Made by a program: the position numbers and the translations under genes. A DNA stretch of 56,896 bases from Streptomyces tailanensis (lineage in GTDB: Bacteria > Actinomycetota > Actinomycetes > Streptomycetales > Streptomycetaceae), in contig NZ_VTHJ01000063.1 in the NCBI RefSeq assembly GCF_008386495.1, forward strand, positions 1 to 56,896. The letters are read 5' to 3'. The notes below the pieces were generated by a model. The model was not told where the DNA came from, made no database searches, and worked only from the letters and a program-made list of their open reading frames with translations. Position 1 is the stretch's first letter. Every line of letters starts with the position of its first letter. Shown piece after piece: positions 1 through 7,513 of this stretch.

Positions 1-35
1 CGCCATACAAACCGCACCCCCCGAGCTCTCACGCG

Positions 36-135
36 AAGCGGGGTCGAAGGGGCAGCCGCCCCTGGGGATGATGGGTGTCCCCCCCCGCTCGAGCGAAGTC
101 GAGAGTGGGGGAGGGCAGGGGCGGCGGGGGCGAGA
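36..135. repeat. Hairpin-bearing intergenic repeat, copy 1
   Basis: A run of C, then CTCGAGCGAAGTCGAGAG, then a run of G forms an imperfect hairpin (core about 80-115), flanked by G/C-rich arms. About 95 bases resemble the copy at 19409-19507. Both copies sit just downstream of the stop codon of a minus-strand gene (here rsmE), so a terminator role is plausible. A third copy of the core lies inside the MITE-like element at 45167-45310. Nothing coding is seen in 1-141. Confidence 0.7.
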
Positions 136-141
136 AAACTC

Positions 142-891
142 TCAGGACCAGCGACCGGTACGACCCAGCAACAACGCCCCCGCCGCCGTCCCCGCGGTCG
201 ACGTACGCAACACACTCGGCCCCAACCGATACGCCAAGGCCCCCGCCTCCCCGAACAGCGCCAACTCCTCCGGAGACACACCCCCTTCGGGGCCCACGAC
301 AAGCACGATCTCCCCCGCCGAGGGCAACTCGGCCGTGGCCAGAGTCCCCTCCCCGCTCTCATGCAGCACGGCCGCGAAATCCGCCCCCGCAAGAATCCCG
401 GCAACCTGCTTACTGCTCGCCAACTCCCCGACCTCGGGAAACCGCACCCGCCGCGACTGCTTCCCCGCCTCCCGAGCCGTGGCCCTCCACTTCCCGAGCG
501 CCTTGACCCCCCGCTCGCCCTTCCACTGCGTGATGCAACGCGAAGCCGCCCAGGGCACGATCGCGTCGATCCCGACCTCGGTCATGGTCTCGACGGCCAG
601 CTCCCCTCGATCCCCCTTGGGCAACGCCTGCACCACGGTGATACGGGGCTGCGACGGCGGCTCCTCGTGGACGGTCTCCAGGTCCATCACCACAAGCCGG
701 TCCTTGCCCTCGGCGGCCTTGACGACCCCCTCCGCCCACCGCCCGCGCCCGTCCGTGAGGACGACGTCCTCACCGGCGCGCAGCCGCTTCACGGAGACGG
801 CATGCCGTCCTTCCGGCCCGTCGAGGACGAACTCCCCACCGCACCCGCCCGGCAGCACAAGCGAGTCGACGACGAAGACGGGCGCGGTCAT
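142..891 (-). CDS. rsmE: 16S rRNA (uracil-1498-N3)-methyltransferase RsmE
   Basis: 249-residue SPOUT-class methyltransferase. By family it methylates U1498 of 16S rRNA in the 30S subunit using SAM. The N-terminal part (residues 1-75, start MTAPVFVVDSL) looks like the PUA-like RNA-binding domain. The C-terminal half carries the trefoil-knot SAM site: 'VVGPEGGVSPEE' near 200 and 'RLGPSVLRTSTAG' near 225. Length is normal. The ATG at 891 overlaps the stop of the upstream gene as ATGA, so translation is coupled. The frame stays open upstream through that gene, but the extension has no family match. A hairpin repeat lies just after the stop. Confidence 0.93.
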   Translation of the reverse strand: MTAPVFVVDSLVLPGGCGGEFVLDGPEGRHAVSVKRLRAGEDVVLTDGRGRWAEGVVKAAEGKDRLVVMDLETVHEEPPSQPRITVVQALPKGDRGELAVETMTEVGIDAIVPWAASRCITQWKGERGVKALGKWRATAREAGKQSRRVRFPEVGELASSKQVAGILAGADFAAVLHESGEGTLATAELPSAGEIVLVVGPEGGVSPEELALFGEAGALAYRLGPSVLRTSTAGTAAGALLLGRTGRWS

Positions 892-1982
892 CGCACGTCT
901 CCCCGGGACACGCCCCCGGCCCCAGCCCCGCTCGCACCCGCGGCGGCGGCGATCTCGGCAGCCAGCACCTCCACCAGCTCTCCGGCCGGCAGTTCCCGCG
1001 CCATCCGGTGCCCCTGCCCGGCCCACAGGGCCATGCCCTGTGTGTCCCCGGCCGCGGCGGCGGCCTTGCGCAGCGGCGAGGTGAGGTGGTGGACCTCGGG
1101 GTAGGCGACGGGCGCGTAGGGGCCGTGCTCGCGCATGAAACGGTTGACCAGGCCACGGGCCGGCCGCCCGGAGAAGGCGCGGGTCAGCTCCGTACGGACG
1201 AAGAGGGGGTTGGTCAGCGCCTGCTTGTGCATGGCGTGGGCGCCGGACTCGGGGGTGGCGAGGAAGGCCGTGCCGAGCTGGGCGGCGCTCGCGCCGGCGG
1301 TGAGTAGGGCGGCGATCTGACCGCCGCGCATGATGCCGCCGGCCGCGACGACGGGCAGGGCCACGGCCTCGCGGACCTGGGCGAGCAGGGAGAGCAGCCC
1401 GATGCCGGCGCAGTCCCGCTCCGGGTCGTCCCGGTGGGTGCCCTGGTGGCCGCCGGCCTCCACGCCCTGCACGATCACCGCGTGGGCGCCCGACCGCTCC
1501 ACGGCCTGCGCCTCCTCCGCCGAGGTCGCGGTGACCAGGGTCAGCGTGCCCTTGCGGGCGAGGGAGTCGATCACCTCGGGCGTGGGGCAGCCGAAGTGGA
1601 ACGACACGACGGGCACCGGGTCGTCGAGCAGCACCGCGATCTTCGCCTCGTAGCCGTCGTCGCGCCCGCTGTCGGGGTCCCCCAGGTCGGCCTTGTACCA
1701 GGCGGCCTCGCCGGCCAGCTGCTCGGCGTACACCTCGACCGCCGCGGGGTCGCCGTGCTCCGGCTGCGGCATGAACAGGTTCACCCCGAACGGGCGCCCT
1801 GTCAGCCCCCTCAGCTGCTTGATCTCCTGATACATGCCGTCCGCCGTCTTGTACCCGGCGGCGAGAAACCCCAGCCCACCCGCTTCGGACACGGCAGCGG
1901 CCAGTCGCGGGACGGACACACCGCCCGCCATCGGGGCCTGCACGATCGGAAGCGGAAAAAGATCGGTCAGCGCGGAGGACAT
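888..1982 (-). CDS. Nitronate monooxygenase-like FMN flavoprotein (NPD family)
   Basis: 364-residue TIM-barrel flavoprotein of the 2-nitropropane dioxygenase / nitronate monooxygenase family. These enzymes use FMN and O2 to oxidise alkyl nitronates; some relatives are FabK-like enoyl-ACP reductases. The N-terminal 'PIVQAPMAGG' FMN-loop motif, a central 'EAGGHQG' and a late phosphate-binding 'GGIMRGGQ' with 'GAQLGTAFL'-like sequence are visible. The start MSSALTDLFPLP gives the usual length. The stop overlaps the rsmE start by 4 bases, so the two are probably co-transcribed although no functional link is known. The substrate cannot be told from sequence. Confidence 0.85.
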   Translation of the reverse strand: MSSALTDLFPLPIVQAPMAGGVSVPRLAAAVSEAGGLGFLAAGYKTADGMYQEIKQLRGLTGRPFGVNLFMPQPEHGDPAAVEVYAEQLAGEAAWYKADLGDPDSGRDDGYEAKIAVLLDDPVPVVSFHFGCPTPEVIDSLARKGTLTLVTATSAEEAQAVERSGAHAVIVQGVEAGGHQGTHRDDPERDCAGIGLLSLLAQVREAVALPVVAAGGIMRGGQIAALLTAGASAAQLGTAFLATPESGAHAMHKQALTNPLFVRTELTRAFSGRPARGLVNRFMREHGPYAPVAYPEVHHLTSPLRKAAAAAGDTQGMALWAGQGHRMARELPAGELVEVLAAEIAAAAGASGAGAGGVSRGDVR

Positions 1983-2049
1983 GACGGCATGTTGTCACGT
2001 CCTCCGGACAACACCGAATCCCCCCGGGGGTGAGCTGTTCGTCTGCGGA

Positions 2050-2195
2050 CCGGTGGGGGCTGGTCGCGCCCACGCGGCGGAGCCGCATATGTCACAGCCC
2101 CGCGCCCCTAAAAGCATGGGGCGAGCCCGGTGTCTTCAGGGGCGCGGGGAACTGCGCGAGCAACCACGAACAACCCGCAGCCGACGAACAAACGG
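2050..2195. repeat. GC-rich intergenic repeat of the 'GGGGCGCGGGG' family
   Basis: Contains GGGGCTGGTCGCGCCCACG, GGCGGAGCCGCAT and AGGGGCGCGGGGAACTGCGCGA. Related pieces occur at 14545-14640, 19345-19400 and 49575-49635, always between genes. From memory, such sequences are common in Streptomyces intergenic DNA. This copy includes the perfect hairpin at 2098-2149. Confidence 0.65.
2098..2149. terminator. Intrinsic terminator-like hairpin after dnaJ
   Basis: Perfect 12-bp stem: CCCCGCGCCCCT at 2098-2109 pairs with AGGGGCGCGGGG at 2138-2149. It lies between the dnaJ stop and the next minus-strand gene. There is no clear U-tract, as is usual in streptomycetes. Confidence 0.6.
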
Positions 2196-3332
2196 TCAGC
2201 GCCCGTTGAACGCGTCCTTCAGCCGAGAGAACAGCCCCTGCTGCCCGGGCTGGAACTGCCCGGTAGGCCGCTCCTCCCCCCGCAGCACAGCCAGTTGCCG
2301 CAACAACTGCTCCTGCTCAGAGTCGAGCTTCGTCGGCGTCTGGACCTCGACGTGGACGATCAGATCGCCACGACCGCCGCCCCGCAGATGCGTGACGCCC
2401 CGCCCGTGCAGCGGAATCGACTGCCCGGACTGGGTCCCGGGCCGGATGTCGACCTCCTCCAGCCCGTCCAGCGTCTCCAGCGGCACCTTCGTACCGAGCG
2501 CCGCCGCGGTCATGGGAATCGTCACCGTGCAGTGCAGATCGTCGCCACGCCGCTGGAACACGGCATGCGGAAGCTCATGGATCTCGACGTACAGGTCGCC
2601 GGCGGGACCGCCACCGGGCCCGACCTCGCCCTCTCCGGCCAGCTGGATCCGCGTGCCGTTGTCGACACCGGCCGGGATCTTGACCGTCAGCGTCCGCCGC
2701 GACCGCACCCGCCCGTCGCCCGCGCACTCGGGGCAGGGGTTGGGGACGATCGTGCCGAAGCCCTGGCACTGCGGGCAGGGCCGCGAGGTCATGACCTGAC
2801 CGAGGAAGGACCGCGTGACCTGCGAGACCTCGCCGCGGCCCCGGCACATGTCACAGGTCTGGGCGGTGGTGCCCGGAGCCGCGCCCTCGCCACTGCACGT
2901 GGCGCAGACGATGGCCGTGTCGACCTGGATGTCCTTCGTCGTGCCGAAGGCCGCCTCGTCGAGGTCGATCTCCAGCCGGATCATCGCGTCCTGCCCGCGC
3001 CGCGTACGCGACCGCGGGCCCCGCTGGGACGCCGTACCGAAGAAGGCGTCCATGATGTCCGAGAAGTTCCCGAACCCGCCTGCGCCGAAGCCGCCCGCGC
3101 CTTGGCCGCCCGCCTGGGACAGCGGGTCGCCGCCGAGGTCGTAGACCTGCTTCTTCTGCGGGTCCGAAAGCACCTCGTACGCGGCGTTGATCTCCTTGAA
3201 CCGCTCCTGCGTCTTCGGATCGGGATTGACGTCCGGGTGCAGCTCGCGAGCGAGCCTCCGGAACGCCTTCTTGATCTCGTCCTGGGACGCGTCGCGGCGC
3301 ACGCCGAGTACGGCGTAATAGTCCGTGGCCAC
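2196..3332 (-). CDS. dnaJ: Molecular chaperone DnaJ (hrcA-linked copy)
   Basis: 378-residue class I Hsp40, the DnaK co-chaperone that stimulates ATP hydrolysis and delivers unfolded clients. Order: J-domain (residues 1-70) with the HPD tripeptide in 'ELHPDVN'; Gly/Phe-rich linker with repeated GAGGFG; zinc domain with four CxxCxGxG repeats (CATCSGEG, CDMCRGRG, CPQCQGFG, CPECAGDG); two C-terminal substrate-binding domains. GTG start, abutting the hrcA stop with no gap; GGAG lies 6 bases upstream inside hrcA. Streptomycetes usually have another dnaJ beside dnaK, so this is probably dnaJ2. It should be under HrcA/CIRCE control. Confidence 0.96.
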   Translation of the reverse strand: MATDYYAVLGVRRDASQDEIKKAFRRLARELHPDVNPDPKTQERFKEINAAYEVLSDPQKKQVYDLGGDPLSQAGGQGAGGFGAGGFGNFSDIMDAFFGTASQRGPRSRTRRGQDAMIRLEIDLDEAAFGTTKDIQVDTAIVCATCSGEGAAPGTTAQTCDMCRGRGEVSQVTRSFLGQVMTSRPCPQCQGFGTIVPNPCPECAGDGRVRSRRTLTVKIPAGVDNGTRIQLAGEGEVGPGGGPAGDLYVEIHELPHAVFQRRGDDLHCTVTIPMTAAALGTKVPLETLDGLEEVDIRPGTQSGQSIPLHGRGVTHLRGGGRGDLIVHVEVQTPTKLDSEQEQLLRQLAVLRGEERPTGQFQPGQQGLFSRLKDAFNGR

Positions 3333-4349
3333 TTAAGACTCCGCCAGGATCTGTCCGACGTACCGTGCCACCGCTCGTACCGCTCCCATCGTTCCCGGAT
3401 AGTCCATGCGCGTAGGTCCGACCACGCCCAGTTTCGCTACTGCCTCGCCGCCCGAACCGTAGCCGACGGAGACGACGGACGTGGAGTTGAGTCCCTCATA
3501 CGCGTTCTCGTGACCGATGCGTACGGTCACGCCCGAATCCCCGGCCTCACCAAGCAACTTGAGGAGGACGACCTGTTCCTCCAAGGCTTCCAGAACGGGC
3601 CGGATGGTGAGGGGGAAGTCATGTCCGAAGCGGGTGAGATTGGCGGTGCCGCCGATCATCAGCCGCTCCTCGTTCTCCTCGACGAGGGTCTCGAGGAGGG
3701 TGGAGAGCACCGTCGAGACCGTGCCCCTGTCCTCCAGGTCGAAGGCCTCCGGCAGGTCCTCGACCAGGCGCGGTACGTCGGAGAACCGGCGGCCCGCGAC
3801 CTTGCTGTTGAGCCGGGCACGCAGATCCGCGAGTGACGTTTCCCCGAAGGGCGCCGGGCAGTCGATCATGCGCTGCTCGACCCGTCCGGTGTCCGTGATC
3901 AGCACGAGCATCAGCCGGGCGGGGGCGAGCGACAGCAGCTCCACGTGCCGCACCGTCGACCGCGTGAGCGACGGGTACTGCACCACGGCGACCTGCCGCG
4001 TCAGCTGCGCGAGCAGCCGCACGGTGCGCGCCACCACGTCGTCGAGGTCGACGGCGCCGTCCAGGAAGTTCTGGATGGCGCGCCGCTCGGGCGGGGTCAT
4101 CGGCTTGACGCCGGCCAGCTTGTCGACGAAGAGCCGATACCCCTTGTCCGTGGGGATGCGGCCCGCGCTGGTGTGGGGCTGGGCGATGAAGCCCTCGTCC
4201 TCCAGCGCCGCCATGTCATTGCGGACCGTCGCCGGGGAGACGCCCAGGTTGTGCCGCTCGGTGAGCGCCTTGGAACCCACCGGCTCCTCGGTGCCGACGT
4301 AGTCCTGGACGATGGCGCGCAGCACCTGAAGCCTGCGTTCACTGAGCAT
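3333..4349 (-). CDS. hrcA: Heat-inducible transcription repressor HrcA
   Basis: 338-residue repressor of heat-shock genes that binds CIRCE and depends on GroEL for folding. An N-terminal winged helix (residues 1-70, 'GVSPATVRNDMAALE') is followed by a GAF-like dimerisation and insertion region. The ATG at 4349 is chosen because GGAGG lies 8 bases upstream and the length matches the family; the frame is open far upstream without homology. First gene of hrcA-dnaJ. A CIRCE element lies 46 bases upstream, so the operon should be autoregulated. Confidence 0.96.
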   Translation of the reverse strand: MLSERRLQVLRAIVQDYVGTEEPVGSKALTERHNLGVSPATVRNDMAALEDEGFIAQPHTSAGRIPTDKGYRLFVDKLAGVKPMTPPERRAIQNFLDGAVDLDDVVARTVRLLAQLTRQVAVVQYPSLTRSTVRHVELLSLAPARLMLVLITDTGRVEQRMIDCPAPFGETSLADLRARLNSKVAGRRFSDVPRLVEDLPEAFDLEDRGTVSTVLSTLLETLVEENEERLMIGGTANLTRFGHDFPLTIRPVLEALEEQVVLLKLLGEAGDSGVTVRIGHENAYEGLNSTSVVSVGYGSGGEAVAKLGVVGPTRMDYPGTMGAVRAVARYVGQILAES

Positions 4350-4394
4350 CGCGCACACCTCCAGCTCGGTCTCGTCGTCTCCGGTGACTCCCCC

Positions 4395-4421
4395 TTGGCA
4401 CTCACCTCGGGCGAGTGCCAA
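4395..4421. promoter_or_regulatory. CIRCE operator for HrcA
   Basis: Perfect inverted repeat with 9-base arms TTGGCACTC (4395-4403) and GAGTGCCAA (4413-4421) and a 9-base spacer. It matches the CIRCE consensus TTAGCACTC-N9-GAGTGCTAA except for one symmetric G/C change per arm. It lies just downstream of a candidate -10 for hrcA, as expected for repression. Confidence 0.95.
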
Positions 4422-4433
4422 CACTCCCCGCCC

Positions 4434-4464
4434 AGTGTACGGCGGTGGGGTACGACCCCGGCAA
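4434..4464 (-). promoter_or_regulatory. Candidate housekeeping promoter of hrcA-dnaJ
   Basis: On the minus strand, TTGCCG (4459-4464) and TACACT (4434-4439) are separated by 19 bases. The predicted start site falls at or near the CIRCE element, so HrcA would block initiation. Inferred from consensus only. Confidence 0.55.
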
Positions 4465-4580
4465 GGCCGGTCCAGCCATGACATGGCGACGTGTACCGAC
4501 CTGTCCGGCGATGTCGCACCGTTTTCTACCGACGGGTAGAGGCGGGCGAGGTTCCTTGCAGCTACGGCTAGCGTCGAGTC

Positions 4581-5315
4581 ATGACGGTGAGTTGGGAAGA
4601 GTCCGGGTGGGAGGGATTGGCGCCTCGGGTCGGACGGTGCCGCCTCCCTGGCTGGGACTGCACGGTCGGGCTGGTGGCCGGGGAGGGTGCGGCCCTCATG
4701 ATCGACACGGGGTCGAGCCTGCGGGAGGGCGCGCGGTTGCGCACCGAGGCGCGGCGACTGCTGGGCGGCGCCCGTGTGACGCATCTCGCGCTCACCCATC
4801 CCCACTTCGACCATGTCTTCGGCGCCGCCGCCTTCGCCGGCGTGGAGGTCTTCGGCGCGGTCGGCCTGGACGCGGTTCTGACCCACGACCGCGAGGAGCT
4901 CCGCGCCGACGCCGTACGGGGCGGCCTGGCCCCCGGTGAGGCCGCCGAGGCCGCGGACATCCTGGTCCCGCCCCGCCACCATGTCTCCGGCGAGTGGACC
5001 CTCGACCTGGGCGGCGGGCTCCAGGTGCTGCTGGCGAACGTGGGGCCGGGGCACACGGCGTACGACCTGGCGGTCCTGGTACCGGGCTCGCCCGGCTCTC
5101 CGGAGATCGTCTTCTGCGGCGACCTGGTGGAGGAGTCCGGCGAGCCCCAGGCCGGCCCCGACGCGGTCCCCGCCCACTGGCCGACGGCCCTGGACCGGCT
5201 CCTGGAGCTGGGCGGCGAGGACGCGCTGTACGTCCCCGGGCACGGGGCGGTGGTCGACGCGGCGTTCGTACGGGCCCAACGCGACGCGCTGGCACGCCGT
5301 TTCGGCGTGTCGTGA
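4581..5315 (+). CDS. Metallo-beta-lactamase-fold hydrolase
   Basis: 244-residue MBL-fold protein. Metal ligands are visible: H73, H75, D77 and H78 in 'LTHPHFDHVFG', a later His in 'GPGHTAYD', the bridging Asp in 'FCGDLVEE' and the last His in 'VPGHGAVV'. No signal peptide, so cytoplasmic. The family includes glyoxalase II-like thioesterases, lactonases and lactamases, and the substrate cannot be assigned. No Shine-Dalgarno is seen; a TAGCGT -10-like hexamer ends 6 bases before the ATG, which would fit a leaderless mRNA. The DUF3097 gene follows 46 bases downstream on the same strand. Confidence 0.85.
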   Translation: MTVSWEESGWEGLAPRVGRCRLPGWDCTVGLVAGEGAALMIDTGSSLREGARLRTEARRLLGGARVTHLALTHPHFDHVFGAAAFAGVEVFGAVGLDAVLTHDREELRADAVRGGLAPGEAAEAADILVPPRHHVSGEWTLDLGGGLQVLLANVGPGHTAYDLAVLVPGSPGSPEIVFCGDLVEESGEPQAGPDAVPAHWPTALDRLLELGGEDALYVPGHGAVVDAAFVRAQRDALARRFGVS

Positions 5316-5361
5316 CCGGCCGTACGGCCTCGACCGGCCCTCTTCTCCTATCGTCATCCGA

Positions 5362-6165
5362 ATGCGCCAGTACTCACCCGACCTGACCCCTCCCTGGAAG
5401 AAGCCCAAGCCGGCCCCCGAGGTCCCGGCCGACCCCGGCCTGGTGGTCGAGGAACCCGGCACCGGTTTCTGCGGCGCGGTGATCCGCTGCGAGGCGGGCA
5501 CGGTGACGCTGGAGGACCGCTTCGGCAAGCACCGGGTGTTCCCGCTGGAGCCCCGGGGCTTCCTGCTGGAGGGCAGGGTGGTGACGCTGGTCCGCCCCTC
5601 AGCGGCGCCGACACGGCCGAGCCGTACGGCATCCGGCTCGGTCGCCGTTCCGGGCGCCCGCGCCCGCGTGGCCCGCGCCGGCCGTATCTACGTCGAGGGC
5701 CGCCACGACGCCGAGCTCGTCGAGAAGGTCTGGGGCGACGACCTGCGCATCGAAGGCGTCGTCGTGGAGTACCTGGAGGGCGTGGACGACCTGCCGTCGA
5801 TCGTCGCGGACTTCGCCCCGGGCCCCGATGCGAGGCTCGGCGTCCTGGTCGACCACCTGGTTCCGGGCACGAAGGAGTGGCGTATCGCCGAGTCGGTGAC
5901 CAGCGAGCACGCCCTGGTCGTCGGCCACCCGTACATCGACATCTGGGAGGCGGTGAAGCCGTCGTCCCTGGGGATCCCCGGGTGGCCGCGGGTGCCGTAC
6001 GGGCAGGACTGGAAGACGGGGGTGTGCCGGGCGCTGGGGTGGCCGACAGAGAACACGGGGGCGGTGTGGCAGGCGATCCTGGCCAGGGTGACGTCCTACA
6101 AGGACCTGGAGCCAGAGCTACTGGGCTGCGTGGAACGCCTTATCGACCACGTGACCGTGCCCTGA
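5362..6165 (+). CDS. DUF3097 family protein, TOPRIM-like signatures
   Basis: 267-residue cytoplasmic protein of an actinobacterial family I know as DUF3097, function unknown to me. Residues from about 110 read 'IYVEGRHDAELVEKV', and later 'GVLVDHLVPGTKEWRIAES'. The spacing and residues recall TOPRIM domains (an invariant Glu in VEGxxD, then an acidic pair), especially small RNase M5-type enzymes with 'DPDxxGexIR'. The second Asp of the DxD pair is not obvious, so catalysis is uncertain. Start ATG 5362 (MRQYSPDLTPPWKK); a TATCGT hexamer 7 bases upstream again suggests a leaderless mRNA. It converges on hemW. Confidence 0.8.
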   Translation: MRQYSPDLTPPWKKPKPAPEVPADPGLVVEEPGTGFCGAVIRCEAGTVTLEDRFGKHRVFPLEPRGFLLEGRVVTLVRPSAAPTRPSRTASGSVAVPGARARVARAGRIYVEGRHDAELVEKVWGDDLRIEGVVVEYLEGVDDLPSIVADFAPGPDARLGVLVDHLVPGTKEWRIAESVTSEHALVVGHPYIDIWEAVKPSSLGIPGWPRVPYGQDWKTGVCRALGWPTENTGAVWQAILARVTSYKDLEPELLGCVERLIDHVTVP

Positions 6166-6213
6166 AGGGTTCTGGGACGATCAGCTCGTCCACGCGGCCC
6201 AACAGGTCGTCGT

Positions 6214-6229
6214 CCCCGCCCACGCGGGG
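6214..6229. terminator. Short hairpin between convergent genes
   Basis: CCCCGC-CCAC-GCGGGG, a 6-bp stem with a 4-base loop, in the 72-base gap between the DUF3097 gene and hemW. It could serve both directions. Confidence 0.4.
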
Positions 6230-6237
6230 TCAGCCGC

Positions 6238-7479
6238 TCAGTCCACCAGGTCCCGCACCACCGCGTCCGCCAGGAGTCGACCCCGCAGCGTCAACACCGC
6301 CCGTCCCTCGTCGTACGGCTCCGGCGCCAGCAGCCCCTCCTCCAGCGCCCGGCGTGAGGCCGTGAGCCCCTCCTCCCGCAGCAGCGACAACGGCGCCCCC
6401 TCCCGAAGCCGCAGCTCCAGCAGGATGCGTTCGACTCTCCTGTCCTCCTCCGACAGGAGCTCCCGGCCCGCCCCCGGAGAGCGTCCGGACGCCAGCGCGC
6501 CCGCGTACGCCCCCGGGTGCTTGACGTTCCACCAGCGCACGCCGCCCACGTGGGAGTGGGCACCCGGCCCCGCGCCCCACCAATCGGCGCCGCGCCAGTA
6601 CAGCTCGTTGTGGAGGCAGCGGGCCGCCTCTGACGTGGCCCAGTTGGAGACCTCGTACCAGTCGAAGCCGGCGGACGAGAGCATCTCCTCCGCGATCAGG
6701 TACCGGTCCGCGTGGACGTCGTCGTCCGTCATCGGGACCTCGCCCCGGCGGATGCGACGGGCGAGCTGCGTGCCCTCCTCGACGATCAGGGCGTACGCGG
6801 AGATGTGGTCGGGGTCGGCACCGAGCGCGGCGTCCAGAGAGGCCCGCCAGTCGTCGTCGGACTCGCCCGGGGTGCCGTAGATCAGGTCGAGGTTGACGTG
6901 TGCGAAGCCGGCCGCGCGGGCCTCGGCGACGCAGGCCTCCGGGCGCCCCGGCGTGTGCGTACGGTCGAGAACCTTCAGGACGTGCTGCCGCGCGCTCTGC
7001 ATGCCGAAGGAGACGCGGTTGAAGCCACCCGCCCTCAGCGCCTCCAGATACGCGGGGTCCACCGACTCCGGGTTCGCCTCCGTGGTCACCTCGGCGTCGT
7101 CCGCGAGGCCGAACTCGTCGCGGATGGCGCCCAGCATCCGTACGAGATCGTCAGCGGCCAGCAGGGTGGGCGTGCCGCCGCCCACGAAGACCGTACGGAC
7201 CGTCCTCGGGTCGTCGCCGAGGACTTTGCGGGCGAGGCGGATCTCGTCGATGAGGGTGTCGGCGTAGTTGTCGCGGGAGGCGAGGACGCCACCCGTGCCG
7301 CGCAGCTCGGTGGCGGTGTAGGTGTTGAAGTCGCAGTAGCCGCAGCGGGTCGCGCAGTACGGGACGTGCAGGTAGAACCCGAGGGGACGCTCGGCGGCCC
7401 CGGCGAGCGCGGACGCGGGGAGCGTGCCGTCGTCGGGGACCGGTTCACCGTCGGGGAGGGCGGAAGGCATGCCTTCCAT
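6238..7479 (-). CDS. hemW: Radical SAM heme chaperone HemW
   Basis: 413-residue radical-SAM protein of the HemW family (formerly 'oxygen-independent coproporphyrinogen III oxidase-like'). HemW binds and transfers heme. The [4Fe-4S] motif CATRCGYC is near residue 45, followed by 'FNTYTA', the glycine-rich 'GGGTPTLL' and a C-terminal HemN-like domain. The single motif has CxxxCxxC spacing followed by D-F rather than the fourth Cys of true HemN. Two in-frame ATGs (7479 and 7470) are possible; both leave the core intact. It lies 34 bases downstream of the SpoIIE-domain gene on the same strand. Confidence 0.92.
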   Translation of the reverse strand: MEGMPSALPDGEPVPDDGTLPASALAGAAERPLGFYLHVPYCATRCGYCDFNTYTATELRGTGGVLASRDNYADTLIDEIRLARKVLGDDPRTVRTVFVGGGTPTLLAADDLVRMLGAIRDEFGLADDAEVTTEANPESVDPAYLEALRAGGFNRVSFGMQSARQHVLKVLDRTHTPGRPEACVAEARAAGFAHVNLDLIYGTPGESDDDWRASLDAALGADPDHISAYALIVEEGTQLARRIRRGEVPMTDDDVHADRYLIAEEMLSSAGFDWYEVSNWATSEAARCLHNELYWRGADWWGAGPGAHSHVGGVRWWNVKHPGAYAGALASGRSPGAGRELLSEEDRRVERILLELRLREGAPLSLLREEGLTASRRALEEGLLAPEPYDEGRAVLTLRGRLLADAVVRDLVD

Positions 7480-7513
7480 TGTCCAGCACCGGCCCGCCTT
7501 CCTTTACGAGCCG

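Noticed and set aside
142..2088. One 648-codon frame spanning the rsmE and nitronate-monooxygenase loci
   Set aside because: Only the final 249 codons match RsmE; the rest is the wrong frame of the neighbouring gene.
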